The notes under the pieces: model-generated | What the model was told of the DNA's origin: nothing | The model's database searches: none | The model's input: the letters and a program-made list of their open reading frames with translations, nothing else | From: Clostridia bacterium | GTDB taxonomy: Bacteria > Bacillota > Clostridia > DUPQ01 | Length of the DNA stretch: 12,630 bases | Direction of reading: 5' to 3' | Assembly: GCA_030592355.1 (NCBI GenBank) | Contig: JAUVJE010000052.1 | Location: forward strand, 1-12,630 | Made by a program: the position numbers and the translations under genes | Shown here: in pieces, positions 1-7,697 of the stretch | Layout: the number at the start of each line of letters is the position of its first letter | Position numbering within the stretch: the first letter of the stretch is position 1

Positions 1-7
1 ATGTGAA

Positions 8-69
8 TCAAATCCGATGGTTGAATAATTTTTATATATCCGGTGATGAAGGGAAATTAACCCGTCAGG
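8..69 (+). repeat. Diverged 3'-end fragment of the 252-bp repeat family
   Basis: This left-edge segment resembles the last ~60 bp of the repeat unit found at 12114-12630. It shares TCAA-ATCCGATGGTT (8-22) with the unit's TCAATATCCGGTGGTT, and GATG..G..AAATTA.CCCGTCAGG (45-69) with the unit's GATGGCGAAAAATTAGCCCGTCAGG end. The ~20 bases between do not align well. The orientation matches the right-hand array. Its last bases contain the clpX stop codon (65-67, minus strand). Only part of the element is visible because the window begins here. The relationship is by eye; it could be a chance resemblance strengthened by low-complexity A/T, but two blocks in the same order and near-correct spacing argue for homology. 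Confidence 0.5.
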
Positions 70-1333
70 CAGTGTTCTTCTTTTTCTTTTTAGTATACAA
101 TACCTTGGGTTTTGATCCATTCATTATTGTAGCTTCATCCACAATGCACTTCACGATATCACTATTCGATGGTATCTCATACATAATATCCATCATCGCT
201 TTTTCAAGTATGGACCGCAGTCCTCTTGCTCCGGTTTTTCTTTCAAGCGCCTTTTCCGCTACTGCACTCAGTGCTTTTTCTGTGAATTCAATGTCGCAAT
301 CATCCATTTTAAATAACTTGGTATACTGCTTGACCAGTGAATTCTTTGGTTCCTTCAGGATAGTAACAAGAGTATCCTTAGACAGCTGGTGAACTGAAAC
401 AATTACAGGAATCCTACCGATAAGTTCCGGAATCAATCCATAGCGAAGCAGATCTTCGGGTTCAACATATTGATAAGACTCAACCGCTTCAACGCTGCTG
501 ACGGCAGAAATATCTGCTCCGAATCCAATGGCGCGTTTTCCTCTTCTGTTTTGGATAATCTCTTCGATTCCCTGAAAAGCACCTCCACATATGAACAATA
601 TGTTAGTGGTGTCAATTGGAATGTACTCCTGCTGCGGATGCTTTCTGCCGCCCAGCGGAGGAACGTTTGCAACCGTACCTTCCAGAATTTTAAGCAATGC
701 CTGCTGAACGCCTTCGCCGCTGACATCCCTGGTAATGGACGGGTTTTCACTTCTTCTTGAAATTTTGTCGATTTCATCTATATAGACGATGCCCTTCTGA
801 GCTTTTTCAACATCACCGTCAGCTGCCTGGATAAGCCTTAAAAGAATATTCTCAACATCTTCGCCGACATAACCGGCTTCTGTCAAAGTGGTTGCGTCAG
901 CTATGGCAAACGGAACTTCAAGAATTCTTGCAAGAGTCTGGGCTATATATGTCTTCCCGGTTCCCGTCGGACCCAGTATCAGTATATTGCTCTTTTGGAT
1001 TTCAACTTCATCCTTATCTTTCGGATTCTCTGCCATAATCCTTTTATAGTGATTATAAACCGCTACGGAAATTGATTTTTTTGCTTCTTCCTGACCTATT
1101 ACATATTCATCAAGCAATGCTTTTATTTTTGCCGGAATCGGCAACTCTGCACTTAGATTATCCATCATGTTGTCTATGCTGGTAAAATCATCACCCATAA
1201 TTTCATTGCACAACTCAACGCACTCGTTGCAGATATAGACGCCCGGTCCTGCAATAATGCGTTCCACTTGCTTCTGATTTTTACCACAGAATGAACATTT
1301 TGCTATTTTTTCATCTGTTATATCTTTGGACAT
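65..1333 (-). CDS. clpX: ATP-dependent Clp protease ATP-binding subunit ClpX
   Basis: AAA+ unfoldase that recognises, unfolds and feeds substrates into the ClpP chamber in the cytoplasm. The 422-residue protein is normal length. It has the N-terminal zinc-binding domain (Cys13, Cys16, Cys35, Cys38), Walker A GPTGTGKT (121-128), the GYVG pore loop (154-157), Walker B VYIDEID (183-189), the RKH loop (230-232), the IGF tripeptide that docks on ClpP (269-271) and sensor 2 GARGLRS (368-374). The start is the ATG at 1331-1333, with AAGGAG six bases upstream. It is the last gene of tig-clpP-clpX, 51 bp after clpP, and shares their promoter by position. The tail ends in a lysine-rich stretch and a TGA that falls inside the repeat-like sequence at the left edge. 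No terminator is visible in the remaining 64 bases. I saw no CtsR or CIRCE operator in the unit. Identification is secure. Confidence 0.98.
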   Translation of the reverse strand: MSKDITDEKIAKCSFCGKNQKQVERIIAGPGVYICNECVELCNEIMGDDFTSIDNMMDNLSAELPIPAKIKALLDEYVIGQEEAKKSISVAVYNHYKRIMAENPKDKDEVEIQKSNILILGPTGTGKTYIAQTLARILEVPFAIADATTLTEAGYVGEDVENILLRLIQAADGDVEKAQKGIVYIDEIDKISRRSENPSITRDVSGEGVQQALLKILEGTVANVPPLGGRKHPQQEYIPIDTTNILFICGGAFQGIEEIIQNRRGKRAIGFGADISAVSSVEAVESYQYVEPEDLLRYGLIPELIGRIPVIVSVHQLSKDTLVTILKEPKNSLVKQYTKLFKMDDCDIEFTEKALSAVAEKALERKTGARGLRSILEKAMMDIMYEIPSNSDIVKCIVDEATIMNGSKPKVLYTKKKKKNTA

Positions 1334-1354
1334 TTATGTCTCCTTATAGAATTC

Positions 1355-1376
1355 CCGGGTATTCGAAGACACCCGG
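1355..1376 (-). other. Intercistronic hairpin between clpP and clpX
   Basis: On the minus strand CCGGGTGT (from 1376) pairs with ATACCCGG (to 1355), eight pairs with one G-T, around the loop CTTCGA. No T-run follows, so it is not an intrinsic terminator. It lies just upstream of the clpX ribosome-binding site and could protect the clpP 3' end or tune clpX translation; that is inference. Confidence 0.5.
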
Positions 1377-1384
1377 ATTAACTT

Positions 1385-1963
1385 CTATTTTCTCATTACC
1401 TTATCAATCAGCCCGTATTCTTTCGCTTCGTCAGCGCTCATAAAATAATCTCTCTCGACATCCTGCTTTATTTTCTTAAGGGGCTGTCCAGTATTTTCAC
1501 TCAAGGTTTTATTCAGATTATCTTTAATCTTAAGAAGCCATTCGGTGTGAATTTTAATATCAGTCGCCTGTCCCTGAATACCTCCCAGAGGCTGGTGTAT
1601 CATAATCTGACTGTTGGGAAGCGAGAATCTTTTCCCCTTTGTTCCTGCCGCCAGAAGAAATGAACCCATGCTTGCGGCAAGTCCGACACACATAGTTGAA
1701 ACATCACACTTTACATACTGCATTGTATCGTAAATTGCCAGTCCTGCAGTAATCGAACCGCCCGGGCTGTGTATATAAAATTTTATATCCTTTTCGGGAT
1801 CTTCATGCTCTAGATAAAGCATCTGGGCAATAATAAGACTTGCCGTTACATCATTGACCTGTTCTCCAAGAAATATTATCCTGTCTTTTAGTAAACGGGA
1901 AAAAATATCATATGACCTTTCTCCCCTGTTGGTCTGTTCTACAACAATAGGTACTAAACTCAT
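1385..1963 (-). CDS. clpP: ATP-dependent Clp protease proteolytic subunit ClpP
   Basis: Tetradecameric serine peptidase that degrades polypeptides delivered by ClpX (or ClpA/ClpC) in the cytoplasm. At 192 residues it is the usual size. The catalytic triad is visible: Ser98 in GLAASMGS, His123 in MIHQPLGG, and Asp172 in ERDYFMS. The short N-terminal segment before VVEQT...GERSYDIFSRLL matches typical ClpP, whose propeptide is self-processed in some species. The ATG at 1961-1963 has a strong AAAAGGAGG (1971-1979) seven bases upstream, which fixes the start. It sits 38 bp after tig and 51 bp before clpX, the standard arrangement allowing coordinated synthesis of chaperone, protease and unfoldase. 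Nothing in the sequence suggests an inactive paralogue. Confidence 0.98.
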   Translation of the reverse strand: MSLVPIVVEQTNRGERSYDIFSRLLKDRIIFLGEQVNDVTASLIIAQMLYLEHEDPEKDIKFYIHSPGGSITAGLAIYDTMQYVKCDVSTMCVGLAASMGSFLLAAGTKGKRFSLPNSQIMIHQPLGGIQGQATDIKIHTEWLLKIKDNLNKTLSENTGQPLKKIKQDVERDYFMSADEAKEYGLIDKVMRK

Positions 1964-2001
1964 GTCTTTACCTCCTTTTGGTAATAATTATACTCCGATT
2001 G

Positions 2002-3354
2002 TTACTTAGTTTCATCTTTTTCAGCAGACGCTTCAGCTATCTTTTTCAACGGAGCTTTCTTTGCCGCCTTGGACTTTACAGCATTGCCATATATAAAGTC
2101 AATCGTTTTTTCATAAATGATGCCGTCTTTTATATATGCCGTATACTCGTCATTGAGATTTTTTTTGTACTCTTCAACCTTCATTCCATAATTTCCTGCA
2201 GCCTCTTCAATCTTTGCTTCGACATCCTCATCAGATGCTTCTATTTTTTCCAGTTCTGAGATTGCTTCCACTACGAGCTGCGCCTTAACCTGGGTTTTTG
2301 AAGATTCCCTGTACTGCTCTTTCAGGTCATCTACTTTCATTCCAATCATATCCAGATACTGGTCAAGCTGCATGCCCTGGTACTTTATCCTCATTTCAAA
2401 ATCACTGATATTGCCTTCTATTCTTCTGTCAACCATGGCTTTCGGAACATCAACTTCGGCATTGGCAACAGCTGCATCAAGCGCCGCGTCTTTCATTTTC
2501 TCTTCTGCCTCTTTTTTGCGGGTGTCCCTGATATTTTTTTTCAATTCTTCTTTATATTCATCAAGTGTGTCAAATTCGGAAACATCCTTTGCAAACTCAT
2601 CATCAATTTCAGGTATTTCTGTTTCCTTTATCTCATTAAGCTTAACTTTGAATAAAGCCGGCTTTCCCTTAAGCTCCTCTGATTGATAGTCCTCGGGAAA
2701 ACTAACGTTGACATCAAACTCGTCGCCAATGGATTTTCCAATTATCTGCTCTTCAAAACCCGGGATGAATTGTCCTGAACCAATGGTAAGCTGATGTTTC
2801 TCGCCTTTCCCGCCTTCAAATGCAATATCTTCAACAAATCCTTCAAAATCAATAACTGCAGTATCTCCGTCTTTTACAGGTCTGTCTTCAACTGTTATTG
2901 TCCTGGAATTTTTATTTGCCTCTGTTTCAAGTGCTTCCTTAACATCCTTTGCAGTAACCCTGACGTCGGTTTTTTCAATTCCGACACCCTTATATTCACC
3001 TAGTTTAACTTTCGGCTTCACATCGACTTCAACAGTTATTACCAAACCGTTTTCCAGTCCAATATCTTTAATATCTATAGAAGGCTGTACAACAGGGAAA
3101 ATTCCCGTTTCATCGATTGCCTTGTCATAATATTCCGGGAAAAGGATATTAATTGTGTCTTCAAAGAAAACACCTTCGCCGTACTGTCTTTCAATCATAT
3201 ACTGCGGCGCTTTACCTTTTCTGAAACCCTGAATCGCATAACGTCCTTTTGTCTTGTTATACGCTCTTTTAATACCATCTTTGAACTCTTCCGGGGATAT
3301 TTCAATTTCCAGATTTACCTTATAACCTTCTTGACTTACTATCTTAGCTCCCAT
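2002..3354 (-). CDS. tig: Trigger factor (ribosome-associated chaperone, peptidyl-prolyl isomerase)
   Basis: Chaperone that binds at the ribosome exit tunnel and shields nascent chains; its FKBP-type domain isomerises prolyl bonds. The 450-residue protein has the ribosome-docking signature GFRKGKAP (residues 43-50), an FKBP-like domain at about 160-242 (DGDTAVIDFEGF...IGSGQFIPGFEEQIIG), and a charged helical C-terminal substrate-binding region ending in a Lys/Glu-rich tail. The open frame extends 20 codons further upstream to 3414, but the ATG at 3352-3354 is preferred: it has GGAGG at 3366-3370, matches the family N terminus (MGAKIV...), and the upstream extension would begin only two bases from the -10 hexamer. 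The spacing from GGAGG is rather long (11 bases). It is the first gene of tig-clpP-clpX. Confidence 0.97.
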   Translation of the reverse strand: MGAKIVSQEGYKVNLEIEISPEEFKDGIKRAYNKTKGRYAIQGFRKGKAPQYMIERQYGEGVFFEDTINILFPEYYDKAIDETGIFPVVQPSIDIKDIGLENGLVITVEVDVKPKVKLGEYKGVGIEKTDVRVTAKDVKEALETEANKNSRTITVEDRPVKDGDTAVIDFEGFVEDIAFEGGKGEKHQLTIGSGQFIPGFEEQIIGKSIGDEFDVNVSFPEDYQSEELKGKPALFKVKLNEIKETEIPEIDDEFAKDVSEFDTLDEYKEELKKNIRDTRKKEAEEKMKDAALDAAVANAEVDVPKAMVDRRIEGNISDFEMRIKYQGMQLDQYLDMIGMKVDDLKEQYRESSKTQVKAQLVVEAISELEKIEASDEDVEAKIEEAAGNYGMKVEEYKKNLNDEYTAYIKDGIIYEKTIDFIYGNAVKSKAAKKAPLKKIAEASAEKDETK

Positions 3355-3415
3355 ATATTTAAATTCCTCCGTTTTTTGCATTAAAATCAAACCCGCTTTT
3401 CTGCGCGGCTGCAAT

Positions 3416-3424
3416 ATTATATCA
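3416..3424 (-). promoter_or_regulatory. Extended -10 promoter for tig-clpP-clpX
   Basis: The minus strand reads TGATATAAT, a perfect -10 with the extended TG, about 60 bases upstream of the tig ATG. No convincing -35 lies 17 bases further up. The predicted start site near 3409 leaves a leader of about 55 nt containing the tig GGAGG. The gap after the metallophosphoesterase (3355-3495) holds nothing else I recognise. Confidence 0.6.
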
Positions 3425-3495
3425 CATCCGCAATGATTTTCACATTAGTATCATCGGTCAGATATTTCCATTTATTGAGTTTTCCCCTGATTTTT

Positions 3496-4161
3496 TTAAA
3501 TCTCAATCGGAATAAACCCAACCTGATCTGCAGAAGCATTTATATATTCGACCCCTTTGCTGACATACCTTTTTGGTTCTTCTGAAAATCCATGTTTGTG
3601 GCCGTAAATACACTTTTTTACACCATATTCTTCTAAAATAGACTGCAGCAATGGATTGTCATCAGGAGGATAGTGGAATACTGCAATGATATCCCCATCA
3701 TCACATTTAGCACTATCAAGCGAAAGTTTTAAACGTATAGTTTCACGATTGATGATTTTTTCGTCTTTTTCTTCCCTGGCATCCCAGCCTTTTGTACCGC
3801 AGTAGCATTTTCCGTTAAATTGGTAACTGTTATTGTAAAGAAAATCAACACTCTCTACACCTATACTCCCCAGAAACTTTCTCATTTTTGTAATGGTTTC
3901 CCACCAATAGTCGTGGTTGCCTTTTAGCATGATTTTTCGTCCCGGTAATCTGTCCAGAAACTTAAAGTCTTCCTCTGCCTGTTCAAGATACGTTGCCCAT
4001 GAAAAATCACCGGGCATTATTATTACATCCTCTTTTTCAACCACAGAATGCCAGTTTTCTTTTATTTTCTCGGAATGATTCTGCCAATGTCCGCCGAAAA
4101 CATCCATTGGTTTTTCTACCTGATGAGACAGATGCAGGTCACCGAGTGTAAAAACTTTCAT
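3496..4161 (-). CDS. Calcineurin-like metallophosphoesterase, substrate unknown
   Basis: A 221-residue cytoplasmic protein with all metallophosphoesterase metal-binding motifs in order: GDLHL (Asp8, His10), GDFSWA (Asp52), GNHDYWW (Asn82, His83, Asp84), FHYPP (His163) and YGHKHG (His188, His190). These ligands normally hold two metal ions that hydrolyse a phosphoester, but family membership does not identify the substrate, and I do not assign one. There is no signal peptide or membrane segment. The ATG at 4159-4161 overlaps the uvrC stop by one base (TAATG), and AAAGG inside the end of uvrC serves as ribosome-binding site, so translation is probably coupled to uvrC. It could act on a nucleotide or phosphoprotein; the UvrC coupling does not by itself prove a repair role. 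Confidence 0.9.
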   Translation of the reverse strand: MKVFTLGDLHLSHQVEKPMDVFGGHWQNHSEKIKENWHSVVEKEDVIIMPGDFSWATYLEQAEEDFKFLDRLPGRKIMLKGNHDYWWETITKMRKFLGSIGVESVDFLYNNSYQFNGKCYCGTKGWDAREEKDEKIINRETIRLKLSLDSAKCDDGDIIAVFHYPPDDNPLLQSILEEYGVKKCIYGHKHGFSEEPKRYVSKGVEYINASADQVGFIPIEI

Positions 4162-5984
4162 TACTTCGCCTTTCCATGAAAATATGTATATATATCATTT
4201 GCAACAGTACTGCTGATTCCTTTAACCGATTCAAGCTGTATTATACCTGCCGCCCTGATTTCCCTCAGCGAGCCAAAGTGCTTCATCAGGTCTTCCCTGC
4301 GTTTTACTCCAACACCTTTTACTTTATCAAGTTCTGAATCAAAGTACCGCTTTTTTCGTTTCTTTCTATTATACTCAATCGCAAATCTATGAGCTTCGTT
4401 CTGTATGGACGCGATAAATCTAAAAAGGCTGCCGTCGCTTCTGAATCCAAACTCCATACCATTGTAAATTAATCCTCTTGTTATATGCCTGTCGTCTTTC
4501 ACCATGCCGCAAACAGGAATATCACATCCTTTGGCTTTCATTTCAGCAAGAACTGCATTGACCTGGTTTCTTCCACCGTCAATCATCATTATATCAGGCG
4601 CCGGTCCGAATTTCTCATCCTTTATACGGCTGAGTCGCCTTCCAACAACCTCAGCCATAGCTTTTAGGTCATCATGGGCAAAATCATTTTTTACACTAAA
4701 TTTCCTATACATGCTTTTCTTTGGCTTGCCGTCATCGAATACAATCATTGAACCAACCGTATCCTTTCCCGCCAAGTTCGAGATATCGTAGGCTTCAATA
4801 CGCTGCGGAAACACCTCTAATTGCAGTAATTTAGCCAACTCTGTCAAATTACCCTTATCCGCATTTCTTCTTTCCCGGAATGCAGCCAGCACATGCCTGG
4901 CATTATCATAAGCCATATCCGCAAGTTTTTTCTTCTCTCCCCGCCTTGGGGTCGTTATCGTTACTTTCCTATTTTTAATACCTGTCAGCCAATCTGCCAG
5001 CCATCCGCTGTTTTCTACATCATTATGCACTAAGAGCATACCGGGTACCAAATTGCCCTGTGCATAGTATTGTCTGATAAAATCCTTAAGTATTGTTCTT
5101 GAATTTTCATTGTCGCGGGAGTCGATTTCGAACTGACGGCGGTCAATTACAGCACCTTCATTGATATTCAGTATGTAAACGACTGCAAGTCCGTCAGCAG
5201 CAGCACATGCCAGCACGTCGCTTCTTTTCATTTTAGGATTTATCATATAGAGATCAGATGCTTTTCTGAGGGTATTTATCTTATCTCTGTAAAGAGCGGC
5301 TTGTTCATATTTCTGCAGCGAACTGGCCTGAGTCATTTTATGTTTCATTTCTTCAATAAGCCCGGGAGCCTTGCCCTCTAAAAAATTAACAAGACCATCA
5401 ATTTGCTCTGAATATTCATCCTTTGTACACAGGTTTGCACAGGGTCCCAAACAGCGTTTTATCTGATAATTTAAACAAGGCCGCTTATCTTTCCCCATGG
5501 TTTTTTTATTACAGGTTCTCACAGGAAAATTCTGCTGAAGGATATTAATCGCTTTTCTCGCCGACACTCTTTCGGGATAAGGTCCGAAATATCGCGCACC
5601 GTCATTTTCAAAACGTCTCGTGATGACAGCCTTAGGATATTCATCCTGTACCGTTACTTTAATATATGGATAAGTTTTATCATCCTTGAGCATTATATTA
5701 TAGTGGGGCATGTGGCTCTTTATCAGATTACATTCGATGATGAAAGCTTCTCTTTCATCATTTGCCACCATATACTCAAAGCTTTTTACCAGTGAAACCA
5801 TCCGTTGTATGCGGGTTGACTTGGCGCTTTTTTGAAAATAGGACTTAACCCGGTTCTTTAAATTGACCGCCTTGCCCACGTAAATTATCCTACCCTGTTT
5901 ATCCTTCATAAGGTAAACGCCGGGTTTTCCGGGCAGTTTTCTGATTTCTTCCGCAATATTAAATTGTAAATTACTTTCAGTCAT
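4161..5984 (-). CDS. uvrC: UvrABC system protein C (excinuclease subunit)
   Basis: Nuclease that makes both incisions around a lesion in nucleotide excision repair, recruited by UvrB. The 607-residue chain has every expected part: GIY-YIG domain with PGVYLMKD (Tyr24), IIYVGKA (Tyr35), LKNRV (Arg45) and the catalytic Glu84; cysteines 158, 170, 178 and 182 spaced as in iron-sulphur UvrC proteins; a UVR/UvrB-binding segment at about 215-245; an RNase H-like nuclease domain with Asp400 (AYDIS), Asp469 (MIDGG) and His532 (EAHRF); and tandem helix-hairpin-helix motifs at about 551-605. The ATG at 5982-5984 fits the family N terminus but has no purine-rich ribosome-binding site, and a TGGTATAAT promoter element lies only six bases upstream, suggesting a near-leaderless message. 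A long hairpin lies beyond that. The gene is translationally coupled to the phosphoesterase. Confidence 0.97.
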   Translation of the reverse strand: MTESNLQFNIAEEIRKLPGKPGVYLMKDKQGRIIYVGKAVNLKNRVKSYFQKSAKSTRIQRMVSLVKSFEYMVANDEREAFIIECNLIKSHMPHYNIMLKDDKTYPYIKVTVQDEYPKAVITRRFENDGARYFGPYPERVSARKAINILQQNFPVRTCNKKTMGKDKRPCLNYQIKRCLGPCANLCTKDEYSEQIDGLVNFLEGKAPGLIEEMKHKMTQASSLQKYEQAALYRDKINTLRKASDLYMINPKMKRSDVLACAAADGLAVVYILNINEGAVIDRRQFEIDSRDNENSRTILKDFIRQYYAQGNLVPGMLLVHNDVENSGWLADWLTGIKNRKVTITTPRRGEKKKLADMAYDNARHVLAAFRERRNADKGNLTELAKLLQLEVFPQRIEAYDISNLAGKDTVGSMIVFDDGKPKKSMYRKFSVKNDFAHDDLKAMAEVVGRRLSRIKDEKFGPAPDIMMIDGGRNQVNAVLAEMKAKGCDIPVCGMVKDDRHITRGLIYNGMEFGFRSDGSLFRFIASIQNEAHRFAIEYNRKKRKKRYFDSELDKVKGVGVKRREDLMKHFGSLREIRAAGIIQLESVKGISSTVANDIYTYFHGKAK

Positions 5985-5990
5985 ATCTCA

Positions 5991-5999
5991 ATTATACCA
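5991..5999 (-). promoter_or_regulatory. Extended -10 element immediately upstream of uvrC
   Basis: The minus strand reads TGGTATAAT. The -10 hexamer ends six bases before the uvrC ATG, so the predicted start of transcription would fall at or beside the start codon. The hexamer 17 bases further upstream (CCAGGG) does not resemble a -35. This could be a fortuitous AT-rich match, with uvrC instead read through from rimI. Confidence 0.4.
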
Positions 6000-6001
6000 T
6001 T

Positions 6002-6066
6002 TCGACCATCTGCCCCTGGGTCAGCTGGTTGATTTTCGACCCGCTGACCCAGGGCCGGCAGGTCGA
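6002..6066. repeat. Long imperfect hairpin in the rimI-uvrC gap
   Basis: CCCTGGGTCAGC (6014-6025) is the exact complement of GCTGACCCAGGG (6043-6054). Inside it, GGTTGA (6027-6032) pairs with TCGACC (6036-6041) around TTT, with one T-G pair. Outside it, TGCC (6011-6014) can pair with GGCA (6057-6060) and TCGACC (6002-6007) with GGTCGA (6061-6066), with three-base bulges. No T-run follows on either strand, so it is not an intrinsic terminator. It is much more GC-rich than the flanking DNA and looks like an inserted palindromic element. Confidence 0.85.
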
Positions 6067-6107
6067 TTGCTAATTAATGAGCCGGGTGATGATAGAAATC
6101 CATTCTG

Positions 6108-6566
6108 TCATAATACTTTATTCATTATAATTGCATCTTCAAAATTGTCTGTATAGTATTTCTTTCTGCGGTTGGCCTTGAAAAATCCTGCTTTTTCATA
6201 AAGTCCGATGGCTGCTACATTGGATTCCCTTACTTCCAGTGTCACGCTTTTAACATCCAGTTCTCTCGCTGTATCAAGAAGAATTTTTATCATTTTCTTA
6301 CCAATGCCTATTCTTCTATATTTTTTTTTCACTGCAATATTGGTAATATGCGATTCTTCAAGGACATGCCAAAGCCCTGCATATGAAACTACTTCATCCT
6401 TACATAAGCCAACGACATATACAGCAATTTCATGTTCACACACATCCGAAGCCAGGCTCTCATATGACCATGGAACAGGGAAAACCGATTCCTCGATTTC
6501 GTGCATTTGCCCTACATGACTGGAATCAGCGGTTTTAAATTGTATTTTGCATTCAACTTTTTCCAT
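6108..6566 (-). CDS. rimI: Ribosomal protein S18-alanine N-acetyltransferase RimI-like (GNAT family)
   Basis: GNAT acetyltransferase of the RimI type, which moves an acetyl group from acetyl-CoA to a protein N terminus (ribosomal S18 in the founding member). The 152-residue protein shows the acetyl-CoA loop RRIGIGK (84-90), the EVRESN..AIGLYEKAGF signature (111-127) and the tail RRKKYY followed by a short strand. The N-terminal ESVFPVPWS (26-34) is also typical. The ATG at 6564-6566 overlaps the end of tsaB by 14 bases, with GGAAAG upstream. It completes tsaE-tsaB-rimI, a common Firmicute arrangement usually followed by tsaD, here followed by the hairpin and uvrC. Substrate identity is inferred from family and neighbours only. 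Confidence 0.9.
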   Translation of the reverse strand: MEKVECKIQFKTADSSHVGQMHEIEESVFPVPWSYESLASDVCEHEIAVYVVGLCKDEVVSYAGLWHVLEESHITNIAVKKKYRRIGIGKKMIKILLDTARELDVKSVTLEVRESNVAAIGLYEKAGFFKANRRKKYYTDNFEDAIIMNKVL

Positions 6567-7236
6567 GAAATCTTTCCGCCTGTGAAACTCTAAGGTAAAA
6601 GGGAACGGCTTCAGCCGGATTCACTATATCTCCCAAACCGGAAGCAGCCATCTTTACAAGAATATCCGCCGATGGATAGAGATAGGCAATATCAGGTTCG
6701 CTGCACCCCAACCCGTTTTTAACAAAAAATTCATAGTGCTTTAATGATGCATCTCCGCAAAAATTTATATTTTGATACTTCTTAAGGATTTGAAGGAGAT
6801 CTTCTATTTTTACACCTATATAATTTGTAATTGGGCGATAAAACCCGTTTTCCCATTCATAAACAGCTGTATAAACCTGATTATTCCGTGCATCAATCAT
6901 AGGGCATACTATACCGGAGCCACTGCTATAATGGTTGGCCAGAACATCAGGTGTTTTTATAATTACTATATTTTTCTTAAGCGCATAAGCCATCCCCTTG
7001 ATTGATGCCATGCCTATTCTCAATCCCGTAAACGAACCAGGGCCTCCGGAAACCGCAAACAAATCAACCGCATCAGACTTTACACCGGTTTTTTTCAGCA
7101 ACCCGTCCACCATCGGCATCAGGGTCTCGGAATGCTTTCGCTTATCTTCTTCAGACCTGACGCTATGAATTACACCATCAATATATAATGCGCAGGAAGC
7201 CTGCTCGCATGATGTGTCAACTCCAAGAATAATCAT
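6553..7236 (-). CDS. tsaB: tRNA t6A37 threonylcarbamoyl transferase component TsaB
   Basis: Inactive ASKHA-fold partner of TsaD; with TsaD and TsaE it transfers threonylcarbamoyl to A37 of ANN-decoding tRNAs. The 227-residue chain begins ILGVDTSCEQASCALY, has HSETLMP (35-41) and the diagnostic GGPGSFTGLRIG motif (64-75), as in bacterial TsaB. Length is normal. The ATG at 7234-7236 overlaps the tsaE stop (ATGA), with AGAAGG five bases upstream, showing translational coupling. It overlaps rimI at its own end. TsaD, required for activity, must be encoded elsewhere. Confidence is high because TsaB is told apart from TsaD by its short length and by lacking the metal-binding HxxxH motif. Confidence 0.95.
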   Translation of the reverse strand: MIILGVDTSCEQASCALYIDGVIHSVRSEEDKRKHSETLMPMVDGLLKKTGVKSDAVDLFAVSGGPGSFTGLRIGMASIKGMAYALKKNIVIIKTPDVLANHYSSGSGIVCPMIDARNNQVYTAVYEWENGFYRPITNYIGVKIEDLLQILKKYQNINFCGDASLKHYEFFVKNGLGCSEPDIAYLYPSADILVKMAASGLGDIVNPAEAVPFYLRVSQAERFHGKS

Positions 7237-7697
7237 AGTGACCTTCTTACAAATACATCTATTATTTCCGACGGTGCCTCGATTATTATTATCCGTTTCT
7301 CAACTGCATCACCGTACAGCATAGTCACACTTACGCTATATACACCAATTGCTTTTGTTATCATGTCAGCCCATTCTATTACCGTAACATCGCCGGTATC
7401 CACCATCTCATCAAAGCCTATGTCATAGAGCATTTCCGGGTCAGTTATCCTATAGGCATCCATATGGTTGAACACAAATCCATCTTTTTCATATACATTT
7501 ATAATATTGAAAGTCGGGCTTGTTATGTATTCCTTAATTCCAAGGCCTTTGGCAAATCCCCGGGCTAAAATTGTTTTTCCCGCCCCTAATTCGCCTTTAA
7601 TACAAACAACTCCTCTCGTCATTGCTGCAAGAGTTGCTCCCACTGATTCAGTTTGACTTTCGCTTAAAGAGCAAAAAGCATATTTTTTAGCCTTCAT
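7233..7697 (-). CDS. tsaE: tRNA t6A37 biosynthesis ATPase TsaE
   Basis: P-loop ATPase that supports turnover of the TsaB-TsaD complex in t6A synthesis. With the chosen start the protein is 154 residues, with Walker A GELGAGKT (35-42), SPTF (60-63) typical of the switch region, and VIEWAD (106-111), a TsaE hallmark. Two in-frame ATGs are possible, at 7712 and 7697. I prefer 7697 (MKAKKYAF...): GGTGA lies upstream of it at a usable distance, nothing recognisable precedes 7712, and family members start a few residues before the Ser/Glu-rich first helix. Either way the gene begins inside the end of the amidohydrolase gene (stop at 7687-7689) and ends overlapping tsaB by four bases, so the three are probably translated together. 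Confidence 0.94.
   Translation of the reverse strand: MKAKKYAFCSLSESQTESVGATLAAMTRGVVCIKGELGAGKTILARGFAKGLGIKEYITSPTFNIINVYEKDGFVFNHMDAYRITDPEMLYDIGFDEMVDTGDVTVIEWADMITKAIGVYSVSVTMLYGDAVEKRIIIIEAPSEIIDVFVRRSL

Noticed and set aside
3355..3414. Twenty-codon N-terminal extension of trigger factor
   Set aside because: It would start two bases from the -10 element; GGAGG precedes the ATG at 3354 and the family starts there.
1334..3500. CtsR or CIRCE heat-shock operators for tig-clpP-clpX
   Set aside because: I looked for GGTCAAA heptads and TTAGCACTC-N9-GAGTGCTAA in the promoter and gaps and found none.
6002..6066. Intrinsic terminator for rimI
   Set aside because: The hairpin is strong but neither strand has a T-run after it.
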